Part shown: positions 38,567 through 47,815 of the stretch, one piece after another | How the letters are laid out: each line of letters begins with the position of its first letter | Numbering within the stretch: position 1 is the first letter of the stretch | Made by a program: the position numbers and the translations under genes | Notes under the pieces: generated by a model | What the model saw: the letters and a program-made list of their open reading frames with translations, nothing else | Told to the model about the DNA's origin: nothing | Database searches by the model: none | Source: an uncultured Pseudomonadota bacterium | GTDB taxonomy: Bacteria > Pseudomonadota > Alphaproteobacteria > RF32 > CAG-239 | Reading direction: 5' to 3' | Assembly (NCBI GenBank): GCA_949300375.1 | Contig: CASGEB010000005.1 | Span: forward strand, 1 to 59,051 | Length of the DNA: 59,051 bases

Positions 38567-39061
38567 ATGAAAAAATGGTTGTATTCAGTTTGTGCCGCAG
38601 CGGTTATGCTTGGAGCCGCCAATGTATATGCCCAGGAGAAAAAGCCTTTTCCGCCGGCAGACGGTTCGCGCCACGAGCAAAGAATGGAGCAAATGGAAAA
38701 CAAACTGGCTGATGAACTGGGATTGACCGAACAGCAGAGAGAACAAGCCAAAAAGATTCATGAAGAAGGGCGCACCCAAGTGGAACCGCTGATGGAAGAT
38801 ATGAAAAATCTGCGGAAAAAAATGGATAAACTGCGTCAGGAAAATATGAAGGAATTTGAAGATATCCTGACAGAGGAACAAAAGACGAAATTTGAAAAAA
38901 TCAAAGCCGAGCGGCATGAAAAATGGAAAAAAATGAAAGAAAAATTTGATAAGAAAAGAGGCAGAAGAATGCATAAAGGTCCGCGTCCGGACCATATCGG
39001 GGATTTTCCTCCACCGCCGCCGGCTCCGGACGCTCTGCCTAAACCACTTCCTAAAGATTAA
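38567..39061 (+). CDS. Spy/CpxP-like periplasmic LTxxQ protein, 164 aa
   Basis: Signal peptide MKKWLYSVCAAAVMLGAANVYA, then two LTxxQ motifs (GLTEQQREQAK near 55 and ILTEEQKTKFE near 102) in a long helical, highly charged body. The C-terminus is basic and Pro-rich (FPPPPPAP). Spy/CpxP proteins are periplasmic chaperones or sensors of metal stress. ATG 38567 has AAGGAG 7 nt upstream; an ATG at 38561 is too close to that site. It follows the sigma gene by 2 bp and is probably its target and sensor. Confidence 0.88.
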   Translation: MKKWLYSVCAAAVMLGAANVYAQEKKPFPPADGSRHEQRMEQMENKLADELGLTEQQREQAKKIHEEGRTQVEPLMEDMKNLRKKMDKLRQENMKEFEDILTEEQKTKFEKIKAERHEKWKKMKEKFDKKRGRRMHKGPRPDHIGDFPPPPPAPDALPKPLPKD

Positions 39062-39081
39062 TCAGAAAAGGCAGGAAGCAG

Positions 39082-39462
39082 ATGAAAAAGTTTTTGATTG
39101 TTTTTTCGGCAATTGTACTTTTGACCTCAACTGCTCATGCCTGGCCATGGCACGGATGGGGCGGACATCACCGTCCCCGTCCGCCGGTGGTTGAACTTCA
39201 TCATCACCGGCCGGTATTTGTCAGGCACGGACATCATCATAGAGAACTTGACAGCTTTTTTGCCGGGCTGGTCGGCGCTACAATCGGCAGCTATATTGTA
39301 ACGGATACTTATCATCATCCGCTTTACAATACGGTTCCGGCACGGGATACACAATGTTTTTTGCTGGTTTCCAAAAAGACAGACAAAGTGATAAAACGTT
39401 GTGTCGACATAAGCGATGATTTTAATCAGGATGATATTTATAAAGTCTTGTATATAGATTAA
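39082..39462 (+). CDS. His-rich secreted protein, 126 aa
   Basis: Signal peptide MKKFLIVFSAIVLLTSTAHA, cut before WPWHGW. The mature N-terminal part is full of His and Pro (GGHHRPRPP, LHHHRP, RHGHHH), a likely metal-binding segment. A Gly/Ala helix (FFAGLVGATIGSYIV) and two Cys near the end (TQCFLL; KRCVDI) that could form a disulphide follow. Not a recognised family. Last gene of the ECF module, 20 bp after the Spy-like gene, before a terminator. Confidence 0.78.
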   Translation: MKKFLIVFSAIVLLTSTAHAWPWHGWGGHHRPRPPVVELHHHRPVFVRHGHHHRELDSFFAGLVGATIGSYIVTDTYHHPLYNTVPARDTQCFLLVSKKTDKVIKRCVDISDDFNQDDIYKVLYID

Positions 39463-39469
39463 AAAAGAG

Positions 39470-39500
39470 CAGCCTGTTTTTGCAAGCAGGCTGTTTTTTT
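39470..39500. terminator. Bidirectional terminator
   Basis: CAGCCTG (39470-39476) pairs with CAGGCTG (39487-39493); A-run before and T-run after, between convergent genes. Confidence 0.88.
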
Positions 39501-40215
39501 ATTCTCCGGCAGCTTTTAGCAAGCTGTCGACAAAAGGCGGGAGCGTTTCTCCGGCTTTGCCGTATATATGGCGGTCAAAGTAAAAATTGTTGGAAGTTTC
39601 TTCCAAATTGAATTCGTAAGTTTCGGCACCGTGCAATTTGGCTATCTGCACAAAAGCCGCGGCAGGGAAGACAACGCCCGAAGTTCCGACGGAAAGGAAT
39701 AAATCGCATTCGGCCAAAAGCCGGTCGACTTTGTCCATACAAAGCAGGTTTTCGCCAAAGAAGACAATATTGGGTTTCATCATTCCCTGAATGCCGCAAT
39801 GCGGACAGATTGTTTCGGTATCAACATCGCCCCAGCTTTCCATAACTTGTCCGCAGTTTAAACAGACTGCCTGGTTTATTTGTCCGTGAATGTGGTAAAT
39901 GTTTTTGCTGCCGGCCTTTTCGTGCAGGGTGTCAACATTCTGGGTTATGATGCTGACCGGAGCAGGGTATTCTTTCTGAAGCCGAGTTAAAGCCTGGTGT
40001 GCCGGATTGGGTTTGGCTTTTTGCAATTCGGTTTTCAGCTCGTTATAAAATTCATGCACATAAGCCGGATTGCGTGCAAAAGCTTCAACAGTGGCGACGT
40101 CTTCCACCGGATGATTGTTCCACAGCCCGTTGGCGGCGCGGAAAGTTGCAAGTCCGGACTCTGCCGAAATGCCGGCGCCGGTCAAAACAACGATGTTTTT
40201 GTATGCTTTTTTCAT
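39499..40215 (-). CDS. cobB: NAD-dependent protein deacylase (sirtuin)
   Basis: Removes acetyl or succinyl groups from lysine using NAD. GAGISAESGLATFR (about 13-26), TQNVDTLHEKAG, the catalytic His in HIHGQ and the zinc site CLNC...CPHC are all present. The loop with Tyr/Arg for succinyl-lysine (class III) is not clear. 238 aa, normal. It is convergent with the ECF module. Confidence 0.95.
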   Translation of the reverse strand: MKKAYKNIVVLTGAGISAESGLATFRAANGLWNNHPVEDVATVEAFARNPAYVHEFYNELKTELQKAKPNPAHQALTRLQKEYPAPVSIITQNVDTLHEKAGSKNIYHIHGQINQAVCLNCGQVMESWGDVDTETICPHCGIQGMMKPNIVFFGENLLCMDKVDRLLAECDLFLSVGTSGVVFPAAAFVQIAKLHGAETYEFNLEETSNNFYFDRHIYGKAGETLPPFVDSLLKAAGE

Positions 40216-40358
40216 TTTTTTGCCTCTTTGAGCGATTTTATCTTTCTAATTGTAAAAAAATGGTAATCTTTTGAAATATTCATTGTAAAAATGTTATTTG
40301 CTTTTTTATGTTTTTTTGTTTCTAATGGCAAAAGCAAAATTTTTATTGAGGAAAAGAA

Positions 40359-41294
40359 ATGTTTTGGAAAAGTTGGTTTGAGCCAAAAGCCTTTCATGAA
40401 GGATATCTGCCTGAAAAAGACGGACATCGCGTGTTTTTTCGGGAGTTTGGCAACAAGAAAGGCAAGACGATTTTAATCTTTCACGGCGGGCCGGGCGGTT
40501 TTTGCAAACCCCGTCATGCCAGGGCTTTTAATCTGCGCAAATACCGGGTGATTATGTTTGACCAGCGCGGCTGCGGAATGAGCCAGCCGGAAGGGCAGTG
40601 GAACAAAAACACGACGTCGGATCTGATTGATGACGCCAAGCGGATTCTTGATGCCTGCGGGGTTAAAGACAAAGTGATTATCCGGGGCGGTTCGTGGGGT
40701 TCGACTTTGGCGATAAAATTTGCCGAAACTTATCCCGAAAAAGTCGAGGCGCTTTTGCTTTCCCAGATTTTTCTGGCGAATAACGAGAGCCGCGAATGGG
40801 AAGAAGAGGGAACGCAGAATTTTTATCCGGATATTTGGGAACAGATAGAAGAACAGGTGCCGGACAATGATTTGCTGCTTAGTTATTATGCCGGACTGAT
40901 TAATTCCGGAGAAAAGGAAAAGCAGGAGGCGGCGCTGACATATTACGGTGCGTATGAGCGGCTTTTGGGCAGTTTGAATCCCAGAATTGCGCCCAAAGAG
41001 GCGGATGAGAAAAATGTGGCTTCGGCCCGCATTTATATGAATTATGCCAATAAGCGCTTTTATCTTAAAGATGACGAACTGATGAAAAATATTAAGAAAA
41101 TTTCATGGATTCCGACGCTTATCGTGCATAACCGGCTGGATTTTGTCTGTCCGCTGAAAGGCGCTTATCGTTTGCACAAGGCGATGAAAAATTCCAAGCT
41201 GGTCATTGTGCCGGAAAAAGGCCATGTCGGGATGCTTTTGCACCAGACTATCCGTAATGAGATAAAGGACTTTTTGAAAAATATTTCTGCATAA
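40359..41294 (+). CDS. pip: Prolyl aminopeptidase (family S33)
   Basis: Alpha/beta hydrolase that cleaves N-terminal proline from peptides. HGGPGG (oxyanion hole) is near 44-49, the nucleophile is in GGSWGS near 112, and the Asp (HNRLDFVCP) and His (EKGHVGM) complete the triad. The DQRGCGMSQP block is typical. 311 aa, normal. GAGGAAAAGAA stands before ATG 40359. Cytoplasmic, no signal peptide. Confidence 0.92.
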   Translation: MFWKSWFEPKAFHEGYLPEKDGHRVFFREFGNKKGKTILIFHGGPGGFCKPRHARAFNLRKYRVIMFDQRGCGMSQPEGQWNKNTTSDLIDDAKRILDACGVKDKVIIRGGSWGSTLAIKFAETYPEKVEALLLSQIFLANNESREWEEEGTQNFYPDIWEQIEEQVPDNDLLLSYYAGLINSGEKEKQEAALTYYGAYERLLGSLNPRIAPKEADEKNVASARIYMNYANKRFYLKDDELMKNIKKISWIPTLIVHNRLDFVCPLKGAYRLHKAMKNSKLVIVPEKGHVGMLLHQTIRNEIKDFLKNISA

Positions 41295-41357
41295 TTTTGT
41301 AGAAATCGGATGACAGGTATGTTACACTCCTTTTGCGATTGTGAAAGGAGTGTTTTT

Positions 41358-42743
41358 ATGCTGGATAAAAAACTGGTTGCGGAAATATTGGACGAGGCAT
41401 TGTCGACGGGCGGTGATTTTGCCGAAGTTTTTGCCGAAGACAGCAAGACCAAGAATCTGCTGGTCGGGAACGGAAAGGTTGAAAGCGCGGGGACGAATCT
41501 GCTGCGCGGCGTCGGTATCAGGGTTTTTAAGGGAATGTTTCAGACTTATGCCTATACCAATCTGCTTGACAAGGAAAGCCTGTTAAAAACGGCGCGCAAA
41601 GCTGCGGCGGCCATTGCCGGAAAAAGCGAAAAAAGAATTATTGATTTGGTTGACGTTGCGTTTGAGGACAAGCATAAAATCAGAAAATCTCCGTTTGAAT
41701 TGGAACGCAGCCGGGAGGCCGAAATTTACCGCGGCGTAGCCGAACATATGGCGTCTGCCAGTTCTTTGGTTTTGCGGACGGATATCAGCGGGGCTTATAA
41801 GAGCCGCAAGATTCTGGTGGCAAATTCGGACGGCTTCTGGGCGGAAGACGAACAAAACCGGATGCGGATTGTGATGAGCGCCGTCGTCGGCCGGGATAAT
41901 CTGACAGAGCAGGCCGGTGAGAGCAATATCGGCGGGTTAATCGGAGCGGAGATTTTTGACCTTTATAACCTGGAAGAGATTGCTGAAGATGTTGTCCGGC
42001 GGGCAGTTAACAAATTGGATGCCGGAGATTGTCCGACCGGGGTGATGCCGGTGGTTATCGGCAATGAATTCGGCGGCGTTATTTTTCATGAAGCCTGCGG
42101 GCATAGTCTGGAAGCAACGTCAGTGGCGCCCGGGACTTCCGAATTTTCCGGAAAACTGGGGCAGAGAATAGCGTCGGAGCTGGTTACGGCGGTTGACGAT
42201 GCAACGATACCGAATGCCTGGGGGTCAATTAACATTGACGATGAAGGAACACCGACGCAGCGCAAGGTGCTTATCGAAAACGGCGTTTTGAAAAATTATA
42301 TGGTGGACAAGTTTGGCGGACGGCGGATGGGGATGCTGTCCAACGGTGCATCGCGGCGGGAAAATTATAAATTTATTCCGACGTCGCGGATGAGCAATAC
42401 GCTTATTTTGAACGGAAAATCAAGCGAAGAAGAAATTATTGCCGCAACTCCGCACGGTCTTTATGCTAAAAAAATGGGCGGCGGATCGGTTCATCCGACG
42501 ACCGGAGAATTTAATTTTTCAGTGGATGAGGCGTATTTGATTGAAAACGGAAAAATCGGCAAACAGGTAAAAGGTGCCAAGCTTGTCGGACATGGGGCGG
42601 ATATTCTGCCGAATATTGATATGGTCGGGAATAATATGGCTTATGCCTGCGGAATGTGCGGCTCAATTTCCGGCAGTATTCCGACAACAGTCGGGCAACC
42701 GGCAATCAGGGTGAAAGAATTAACGGTCGGAGGGCAGAAATAA
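41358..42743 (+). CDS. tldD: TldD metalloprotease subunit
   Basis: TldD and TldE (PmbA) form a heterodimeric zinc protease that degrades unfolded peptides and processes modified peptides such as microcins. The HExxxH motif is in IFHEACGHSLEA near 250. ATG 41358 (MLDKKLVAEILDEAL) has AAGGAG 7 nt upstream; 461 aa is a normal length. The TAATG overlap with pmbA shows co-translation. Confidence 0.94.
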   Translation: MLDKKLVAEILDEALSTGGDFAEVFAEDSKTKNLLVGNGKVESAGTNLLRGVGIRVFKGMFQTYAYTNLLDKESLLKTARKAAAAIAGKSEKRIIDLVDVAFEDKHKIRKSPFELERSREAEIYRGVAEHMASASSLVLRTDISGAYKSRKILVANSDGFWAEDEQNRMRIVMSAVVGRDNLTEQAGESNIGGLIGAEIFDLYNLEEIAEDVVRRAVNKLDAGDCPTGVMPVVIGNEFGGVIFHEACGHSLEATSVAPGTSEFSGKLGQRIASELVTAVDDATIPNAWGSINIDDEGTPTQRKVLIENGVLKNYMVDKFGGRRMGMLSNGASRRENYKFIPTSRMSNTLILNGKSSEEEIIAATPHGLYAKKMGGGSVHPTTGEFNFSVDEAYLIENGKIGKQVKGAKLVGHGADILPNIDMVGNNMAYACGMCGSISGSIPTTVGQPAIRVKELTVGGQK

Positions 42744-44074
42744 TGAATGTGCAGAAGTTTGTCGATGCGGTTTATGCCGAGGCGCAGAAATCCGGCGCGG
42801 ACGAGTTTCAGATTGAATATGCTTATGCCGACAGGCAAAGACTGGAGCTTTTTGAAGGAAAAATAGAGAAACAATCGGCGACGGAAGATCAAAGCTTGTC
42901 TTTGGCGGTTAAAAAAGACGGAAAAGTCGGTTATTGCAGCAGCGGAAATTTTGATGAAGCGGCAATTCCGGAGATTGTTAAATCAGCAATGGAAAACGCC
43001 CGGCTTATCGGTGAAGGGGAAGAAAACTTTTTTTATGACGGCAAAGGTGCGTATGCTGAGGCGGAACCGTATCGTCCGTTGTCTGACCGTCTGTCGGCTT
43101 TGAATCCGGTTGCTTTTATGCAGGAGATTGAGAAAAGGGCTTATGCCGCCGACAAAAGGATTACGCAGGTTCAAAAGGTGGTATTTTCTCAAGGTAAAAC
43201 CCGACGGATTATGCGCAATTCACTCGGACTTGATCTTAGTCAGGAAGATGAGAGTGCCGGCTGTTCGGTTATGGTAACGGCAGAAGACGGCAATTGTAAG
43301 GAATGGGGGTATAAAGGTGTGTCCTTTGACAAAGAGGAAGATTTTGACGCTGCCTTTATTGCCGGAAAAGCAACGGAAAATGCACTCAGCCGTCTGAACG
43401 GCATAAAGCCGGAAAGCGGTATGGCAGAAGTTGTTTTTGAAAATAAATGTTTTACTGATATTTTGGCCTTTCTGGAAGGTATTGCTTCGGCGTTAAACAT
43501 TCAGAAACAAAAGTCGCAATTTGCCGGAAAAATCGGACAGATTGTGGCTGCTCCGCTTGTGACGATAACGGATGATCCGTTGCTGAAAGGCGGGTATGCC
43601 ACAACGTCGTTTGACGGGGAGGGCGTGCCGACGCAGAAAAAAGATATTATTGCCGGCGGGGTTTTGCAGACTTATCTGCACAGTCTGAAAACGGCACACA
43701 AAGACGGTGTGGCTCCGACCGGAAACGGCGTCGGGCGTAATGGTGCCGTTGAGACGATGAATTTATATCTGCAGCCGGGAAATGTTTCTAAACAAGAGCT
43801 GTTGGAACAGGTTAAAGACGGTGTTTATATTGATCGTCTGAACGGACTTCATGCCGGTTTTCATATTGTGTCAGGCGATTTTTCTTTTGGCGCCAGGGGA
43901 TATCTGATTGAAGGCGGAAAAATTACCCGTCCGTTGGAGCAGTTTACCGTTGCCGGAAATTATTATCAGTTGCTGAAAGATATTAAAATGATTGCCGATG
44001 ATTTGGAGTTCAGGACTTCCGGTTTCGGTTCTCCGACGGTTTGGGTTGACGGTCTGACCATCGGCGGAAAGTAG
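42743..44074 (+). CDS. pmbA: TldE/PmbA subunit
   Basis: Partner of TldD without its own metal motif, as expected for TldE. DEFQIEYAYADRQRLELFEG near 20 and the C-terminal FSFGARGYLIEGGKITRPLEQFTVAGN block are family marks. ATG 42743 gives 443 aa. Its stop lies back to back with that of the convergent GNAT gene. Confidence 0.94.
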   Translation: MNVQKFVDAVYAEAQKSGADEFQIEYAYADRQRLELFEGKIEKQSATEDQSLSLAVKKDGKVGYCSSGNFDEAAIPEIVKSAMENARLIGEGEENFFYDGKGAYAEAEPYRPLSDRLSALNPVAFMQEIEKRAYAADKRITQVQKVVFSQGKTRRIMRNSLGLDLSQEDESAGCSVMVTAEDGNCKEWGYKGVSFDKEEDFDAAFIAGKATENALSRLNGIKPESGMAEVVFENKCFTDILAFLEGIASALNIQKQKSQFAGKIGQIVAAPLVTITDDPLLKGGYATTSFDGEGVPTQKKDIIAGGVLQTYLHSLKTAHKDGVAPTGNGVGRNGAVETMNLYLQPGNVSKQELLEQVKDGVYIDRLNGLHAGFHIVSGDFSFGARGYLIEGGKITRPLEQFTVAGNYYQLLKDIKMIADDLEFRTSGFGSPTVWVDGLTIGGK

Positions 44075-44506
44075 CTAAAGACTCAGATGTAAAATCGGGT
44101 GAGGCTTGCCGCTGTCATCAAGTTCATCGCGGGATACGACATGAAAGCCCTGATGCTGATAAAATTTTAAGGCTTCGGGGTTTTCTTCGTTTACGTCGAC
44201 AAGCCTGTATCCCAGCGCAACGGCATACTTTAGCAGCTTTGCGCCTAAACCGCGGCGGAAATGTTCCGGTGAGATAAACAGCATTTCAATTTTGTGTTCC
44301 GATAATCCCATAAAGCCGCAAAGTCTGTTGTCTTGTCTGATGCCGAACAAACGCACCAGTTCCGGCAGGGCATATTTTAATATCAGCGGTTTGTAGAAAT
44401 CAATTTCTCCGGGTTTTAGAAAATGATGCGTGGCCCGGACGGAAACCTCCCATATATTCAGAATTTCAGGATAATCGGCGGCGGTTAGTGTCTGAATCTC
44501 AGGCAA
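44075..44506 (-). CDS. GNAT acetyltransferase, YjaB-like, 143 aa
   Basis: Compact GNAT domain. IWEVSVRATHHFL near 20-32, IEMLFISPEHFRRGLGAKLL (acetyl-CoA P-loop region RRGLGAK) and DVNEENPEALKFYQHQGFHVV give the full fold; the pattern resembles E. coli YjaB. I start at TTG 44506 because AAGGA lies 7 nt before it; this overlaps the NUDIX stop by 8 bp. Substrate unknown. Confidence 0.85.
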   Translation of the reverse strand: MPEIQTLTAADYPEILNIWEVSVRATHHFLKPGEIDFYKPLILKYALPELVRLFGIRQDNRLCGFMGLSEHKIEMLFISPEHFRRGLGAKLLKYAVALGYRLVDVNEENPEALKFYQHQGFHVVSRDELDDSGKPHPILHLSL

Positions 44507-45140
44507 GAGATTTTCCTTCAAAATAGTTTTCAATCGTTTTGAGGGCTTTTTGATAATATTTGATATCATGGGCGACAAAGTCATTGATGCCGACCGAGCC
44601 GGTATGCGGCTGCAAGCGGCCTTCGTCATCAGCCTTCAGTCCGCCGATGAAGATTTTTGAAACCTTTTTGTTGAACAGGTTTTGCAGGTCTTTTAACCCG
44701 GCTTCGAATATGCCGTCAACCTGGTCTTTTTTCAACGTCAGGTCGCTCAGTTCTTTGTCGGTTTCATACAAATAGGTCGGGTTAAATTCGTAGTTTTTAT
44801 AATCGCGCCGCGTGGTAATATGACGTGCGGTAAAAAGTTTGTTGATTTCCTGCTGCGGGATTTTTAAGCCGAGTTCTTCTTCGGCTTTACGAATGCCGGC
44901 TTTGGGCTCTTCTCCGGCTCTGAGGTGTCCGGCGGCGGAAACATCGAGCTTTTGCGGACTGTTGTATTTGTCTTTGCTGCGGAGCTGAATCCAGACTTTA
45001 TGGTCGTGATTGGCTCCCCGTTTGACAATCCAGCAATGAAAAGACTTATGCCATAAGCCTTCCTGATGAGCTTGAAGAATGGATGCCGTTCCCAGCGGAT
45101 TCATCATTTCATCATAAACATCTATCAGCATTTCAGTCAT
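44499..45140 (-). CDS. NUDIX hydrolase, 213 aa
   Basis: Starts with VYDEMMNPLGTASILQAHQEGLWHKSFHCW, as in the IPP-isomerase-like NUDIX group. The Nudix box (GHLRAGEEPKAGIRKAEEELGL, read in two parts: GHLRAGEEPKAG and IRKAEEELGL) has one residue less than the standard spacing and Lys in place of the first Glu of REUXEE. It may still bind magnesium through the EE pair. ATG 45140 overlaps the upstream stop by 8 bp, so the gene is coupled to the TPR gene. Substrate unknown. Confidence 0.82.
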   Translation of the reverse strand: MTEMLIDVYDEMMNPLGTASILQAHQEGLWHKSFHCWIVKRGANHDHKVWIQLRSKDKYNSPQKLDVSAAGHLRAGEEPKAGIRKAEEELGLKIPQQEINKLFTARHITTRRDYKNYEFNPTYLYETDKELSDLTLKKDQVDGIFEAGLKDLQNLFNKKVSKIFIGGLKADDEGRLQPHTGSVGINDFVAHDIKYYQKALKTIENYFEGKSLA

Positions 45141-46908
45141 TTCCGTCCTCCTTTTGCCGTGCTGTGAAAACAACCCCTTCAACCGGTTTGCCGTTTTCGG
45201 TTCTAAGCGTTAAAGACGTCTGTTTTATGGAAGTGTAGCCGTATTTGGTTAAAATGTTGTTAATATACAAGGGATTATGTTTATATCTCCCTGTTTCTGA
45301 GAGTTTGAAGTCCGGGGTTTCGGCGGAAGTTTCGATTGAGAATATCAGCCGGCGCGGGGCGCAAAGCCTGATGATTTTTTCCGGATTTTCAAGATAGCAG
45401 AATACATCGGCGGCGGCAATCAATGCCGTTTCCGGCGGCAGATTGTTTTGCAGGTAATCTGTGATGTCATTTTCTATCAGAGCGGCATAAATGTTTTTCT
45501 TTTGAGCCTGTTCAAGCATTTTAGGAGAAAGGTCTACGCCGATTATTTGGTTTTGCGGCGTTTTAAGAGCTTCTCCGATAAGCCCCGAACCACACCCCAG
45601 ATCCACAATGGTACCTTTAACATCTCCTGCAAGGTTTCTAAAGTTTCGCGGAAGCTGGTAACCAACATTCTGGAGAACCAGTTCGTAAGTATCAGCGAAA
45701 TGGTTAAAAAACTTTTGAATAAAAACTTTATCAAGCGCAATGTTTTCTCCTTTAAAAACGGCGTTGATATGCCGGGCGTAAATGTTGTCCGGGGATTGGG
45801 CGGCCCAGTTGGCGGCGATTTTTTGGGCGTCTTCGCTTTTGCCCGAACGGTAAAAAGAAACAAGGGTTTCCATAATGTTTAACGATATTTCTTCTTTTTC
45901 CGGGGCGTGTTTTAAGGCGTTGAACAGTAGACCTAAGGCTTCTGTATAATCGCCGGTATCTTTTATTATCAGTCCGAGGTTGTTGGAGGCTTCGGCTGAT
46001 TCCGGGTCTATCAGAACAGCGCTGCGGTAAGTTTCCAACGCTTCGGGGAGTCGTTTTTGTTTTTGTAGCAGAACGGCATAATTAAGATAGGCGTCAAAAT
46101 TTTTCTTATCCAGTTCAATAGCCCGGAGATAGAGTTTTTCGGCTTTTTCCGGATTTGTTTCTGCCAGAAAGCCAGCGCAGTTGACAAGGGCAGGGACGTT
46201 GTCGGGCGCCAGCTCAAGCGTGCGGAAAAAAAACTGCCGGGCTTGTTCTTTTTGACCGCTTTGCAGGCTGATTTCTCCAAGTAAAAAATAAATATCGGCA
46301 TTTTGCGGTGCAAGCTGCAAGGCTTTTTGGGCATAATTTTCCGCTTTTTGAAAATCTTTCCGGCGGCGGAAGATTTCGGCCAGATGATAAAAGGCCAAAG
46401 GTTCTTGAGGGTTTTGACGGGAAAGAGATTCTAATGCCGGCAGGGTTTCTTCTTCACAGCCGAGCAGGGCAAGCCGGACGTTTGCCTCGTAATACTGCGG
46501 ATCTTTTGCAAGCGCCTGTTCATAGCAGCTGCGGGCTTTTTCTTTTTCTCCTTCATCCCGATACAGGTTTCCCAGGTGCAGGTAGGTTTCTTTAATCTCC
46601 GGCGCCAGCGAGACGACTTTTTGAAAAGCTTCGGCCGCTTCATGCGGTTTATGCCAGTTTGCCAGGGAAACGCCCAAGTTGAAATAATAAGGCGCTTTTT
46701 CTTCCGGAGCATAGCGGACGGCCTGATAAAACAGGTTTACGGCTTCCTGTTCTATTCCCCGTTCCTGTGCAATAAGCCCCAACAGGTTCAGCACGTCAGG
46801 CTGGCGGGGAGAGGTTTCCAGTATCTGCCGGTATATTTGCTCCGCGGCCGCAAGGTCTCCGGCATCGTGCAAGGCTAATGCGCGTTGAAAAAGCAGATTG
46901 TAAGACAT
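45133..46908 (-). CDS. TPR-repeat protein with C-terminal methyltransferase, 591 aa
   Basis: About ten tetratricopeptide repeats fill residues 1-370 (for example YFNLGVSLANWHKPHEAAEAFQK-type units). A class I methyltransferase domain follows, with VDLGCGSGLIGEAL near 430 and GVDLSPKML shortly after. Such TPR-methyltransferases are common in alphaproteobacteria and may modify proteins or small molecules. No signal peptide, so cytoplasmic. ATG 46908 is divergent from rpsD. Confidence 0.9.
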   Translation of the reverse strand: MSYNLLFQRALALHDAGDLAAAEQIYRQILETSPRQPDVLNLLGLIAQERGIEQEAVNLFYQAVRYAPEEKAPYYFNLGVSLANWHKPHEAAEAFQKVVSLAPEIKETYLHLGNLYRDEGEKEKARSCYEQALAKDPQYYEANVRLALLGCEEETLPALESLSRQNPQEPLAFYHLAEIFRRRKDFQKAENYAQKALQLAPQNADIYFLLGEISLQSGQKEQARQFFFRTLELAPDNVPALVNCAGFLAETNPEKAEKLYLRAIELDKKNFDAYLNYAVLLQKQKRLPEALETYRSAVLIDPESAEASNNLGLIIKDTGDYTEALGLLFNALKHAPEKEEISLNIMETLVSFYRSGKSEDAQKIAANWAAQSPDNIYARHINAVFKGENIALDKVFIQKFFNHFADTYELVLQNVGYQLPRNFRNLAGDVKGTIVDLGCGSGLIGEALKTPQNQIIGVDLSPKMLEQAQKKNIYAALIENDITDYLQNNLPPETALIAAADVFCYLENPEKIIRLCAPRRLIFSIETSAETPDFKLSETGRYKHNPLYINNILTKYGYTSIKQTSLTLRTENGKPVEGVVFTARQKEDGND

Positions 46909-46982
46909 TTGTGCAGAAACTCCTTTGTTGTCTAATATTAGGTTATTTGTGCGAAAAATCCAGATGTTTTTGAATATTTTTC

Positions 46983-47011
46983 TTGAAATATCCGATTATT
47001 TGTTGTAAATT
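46983..47011 (+). promoter_or_regulatory. rpsD promoter
   Basis: TTGAAA (46983-46988), 17 bp, TAAATT (47006-47011). The leader to the ATG at 47145 is about 127 nt. Confidence 0.6.
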
Positions 47012-47017
47012 ACGCTC

Positions 47018-47144
47018 ACTTCCGAGAATGCGGGTTGAACATAAACCCCGTTTTGCGGGCGGAAACAAAGCTTTTGGCTTTAAGCGCCGCAGCGTAAAAC
47101 TATCGGGACAATAATGTTAATGAATTAAAAAAAAGGAAAATTTT
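47018..47144 (+). promoter_or_regulatory. Structured rpsD leader
   Basis: The leader can fold: TTCCG (47020-47024) with CGGAA (47060-47064), an inner GGGTT/AACCC hairpin that competes with CCCG/CGGG, then AAAGC/GCTTT (about 47067-47081). S4 autoregulates its own operon in other bacteria, so this is a candidate S4-binding leader. Confidence 0.45.
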
Positions 47145-47759
47145 ATGAAAAGTATTGTTTCTGCAAAGAAAAAAGTTGAACGTACATATTTGAGCAGCCT
47201 GTGGGGCAACCCGAACAGCTCTTTTGCAAAAAGAGAATATGCTCCGGGTCAGCACGGTCAGAGAAGAAAAAAACAGACTGACTACGGCGAACAGCTCTAT
47301 GCCAAACAGAGATTGAAAACCTATTACGGCAACGTTTCTGAAAAACAGTTCCACAAATATTATGTTGAAGCCATCCGCAGAACCGGCGATGCCGCCGAAA
47401 ACCTGGTTGGTATTCTGGAATCCCGTTTGGACAATCTGGTTTACAAGGCTAAATTTGTTCCAACGATTTTTGCTGCCCGCCAGTTTGTTAATCACGGTCA
47501 TATTCTGGTTAACGGCAAAAAAGTAAACATTCCTTCTTATATGGTTAAAGCAGGGGATGTTATTGAAGTTCGCGAAAAATCCAAACAGCTGCCGATTGTT
47601 ATTGCCGCTGTTGAATCGACAAGCCGCGATTTTCCGGGATATTTGGAAGTTGACAGCAAAAAACTGACTGCCAAATATACTTTTGTTCCGAAATTTGACG
47701 ATATTCCTTATGCCTGCCATCAGGAGCCGAATCTGGTTATCGAGTTCTACTCAAGATAG
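47145..47759 (+). CDS. rpsD: 30S ribosomal protein S4
   Basis: S4 binds 16S rRNA early in 30S assembly. The N-terminal part ([21 protein letters not shown]) and the S4 RNA-binding domain ([41 protein letters not shown], given in parts: [12 protein letters not shown] and [18 protein letters not shown]) are unmistakable. 204 aa, normal. No zinc Cys. It stands alone here, away from the alpha operon, as in many alphaproteobacteria. AAGGA before ATG 47145. Confidence 0.97.
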   Translation: MKSIVSAKKKVERTYLSSLWGNPNSSFAKREYAPGQHGQRRKKQTDYGEQLYAKQRLKTYYGNVSEKQFHKYYVEAIRRTGDAAENLVGILESRLDNLVYKAKFVPTIFAARQFVNHGHILVNGKKVNIPSYMVKAGDVIEVREKSKQLPIVIAAVESTSRDFPGYLEVDSKKLTAKYTFVPKFDDIPYACHQEPNLVIEFYSR

Positions 47760-47783
47760 TCAATCCGGTCGGAAAATCAAAAG

Positions 47784-47815
47784 CCTCAGGAGTTATGCAA
47801 GCCCTGAGGTTTTTT
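47784..47815 (+). terminator. rpsD terminator
   Basis: CCTCAGG (47784-47790) pairs with CCTGAGG (47803-47809), then six T. Confidence 0.88.
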
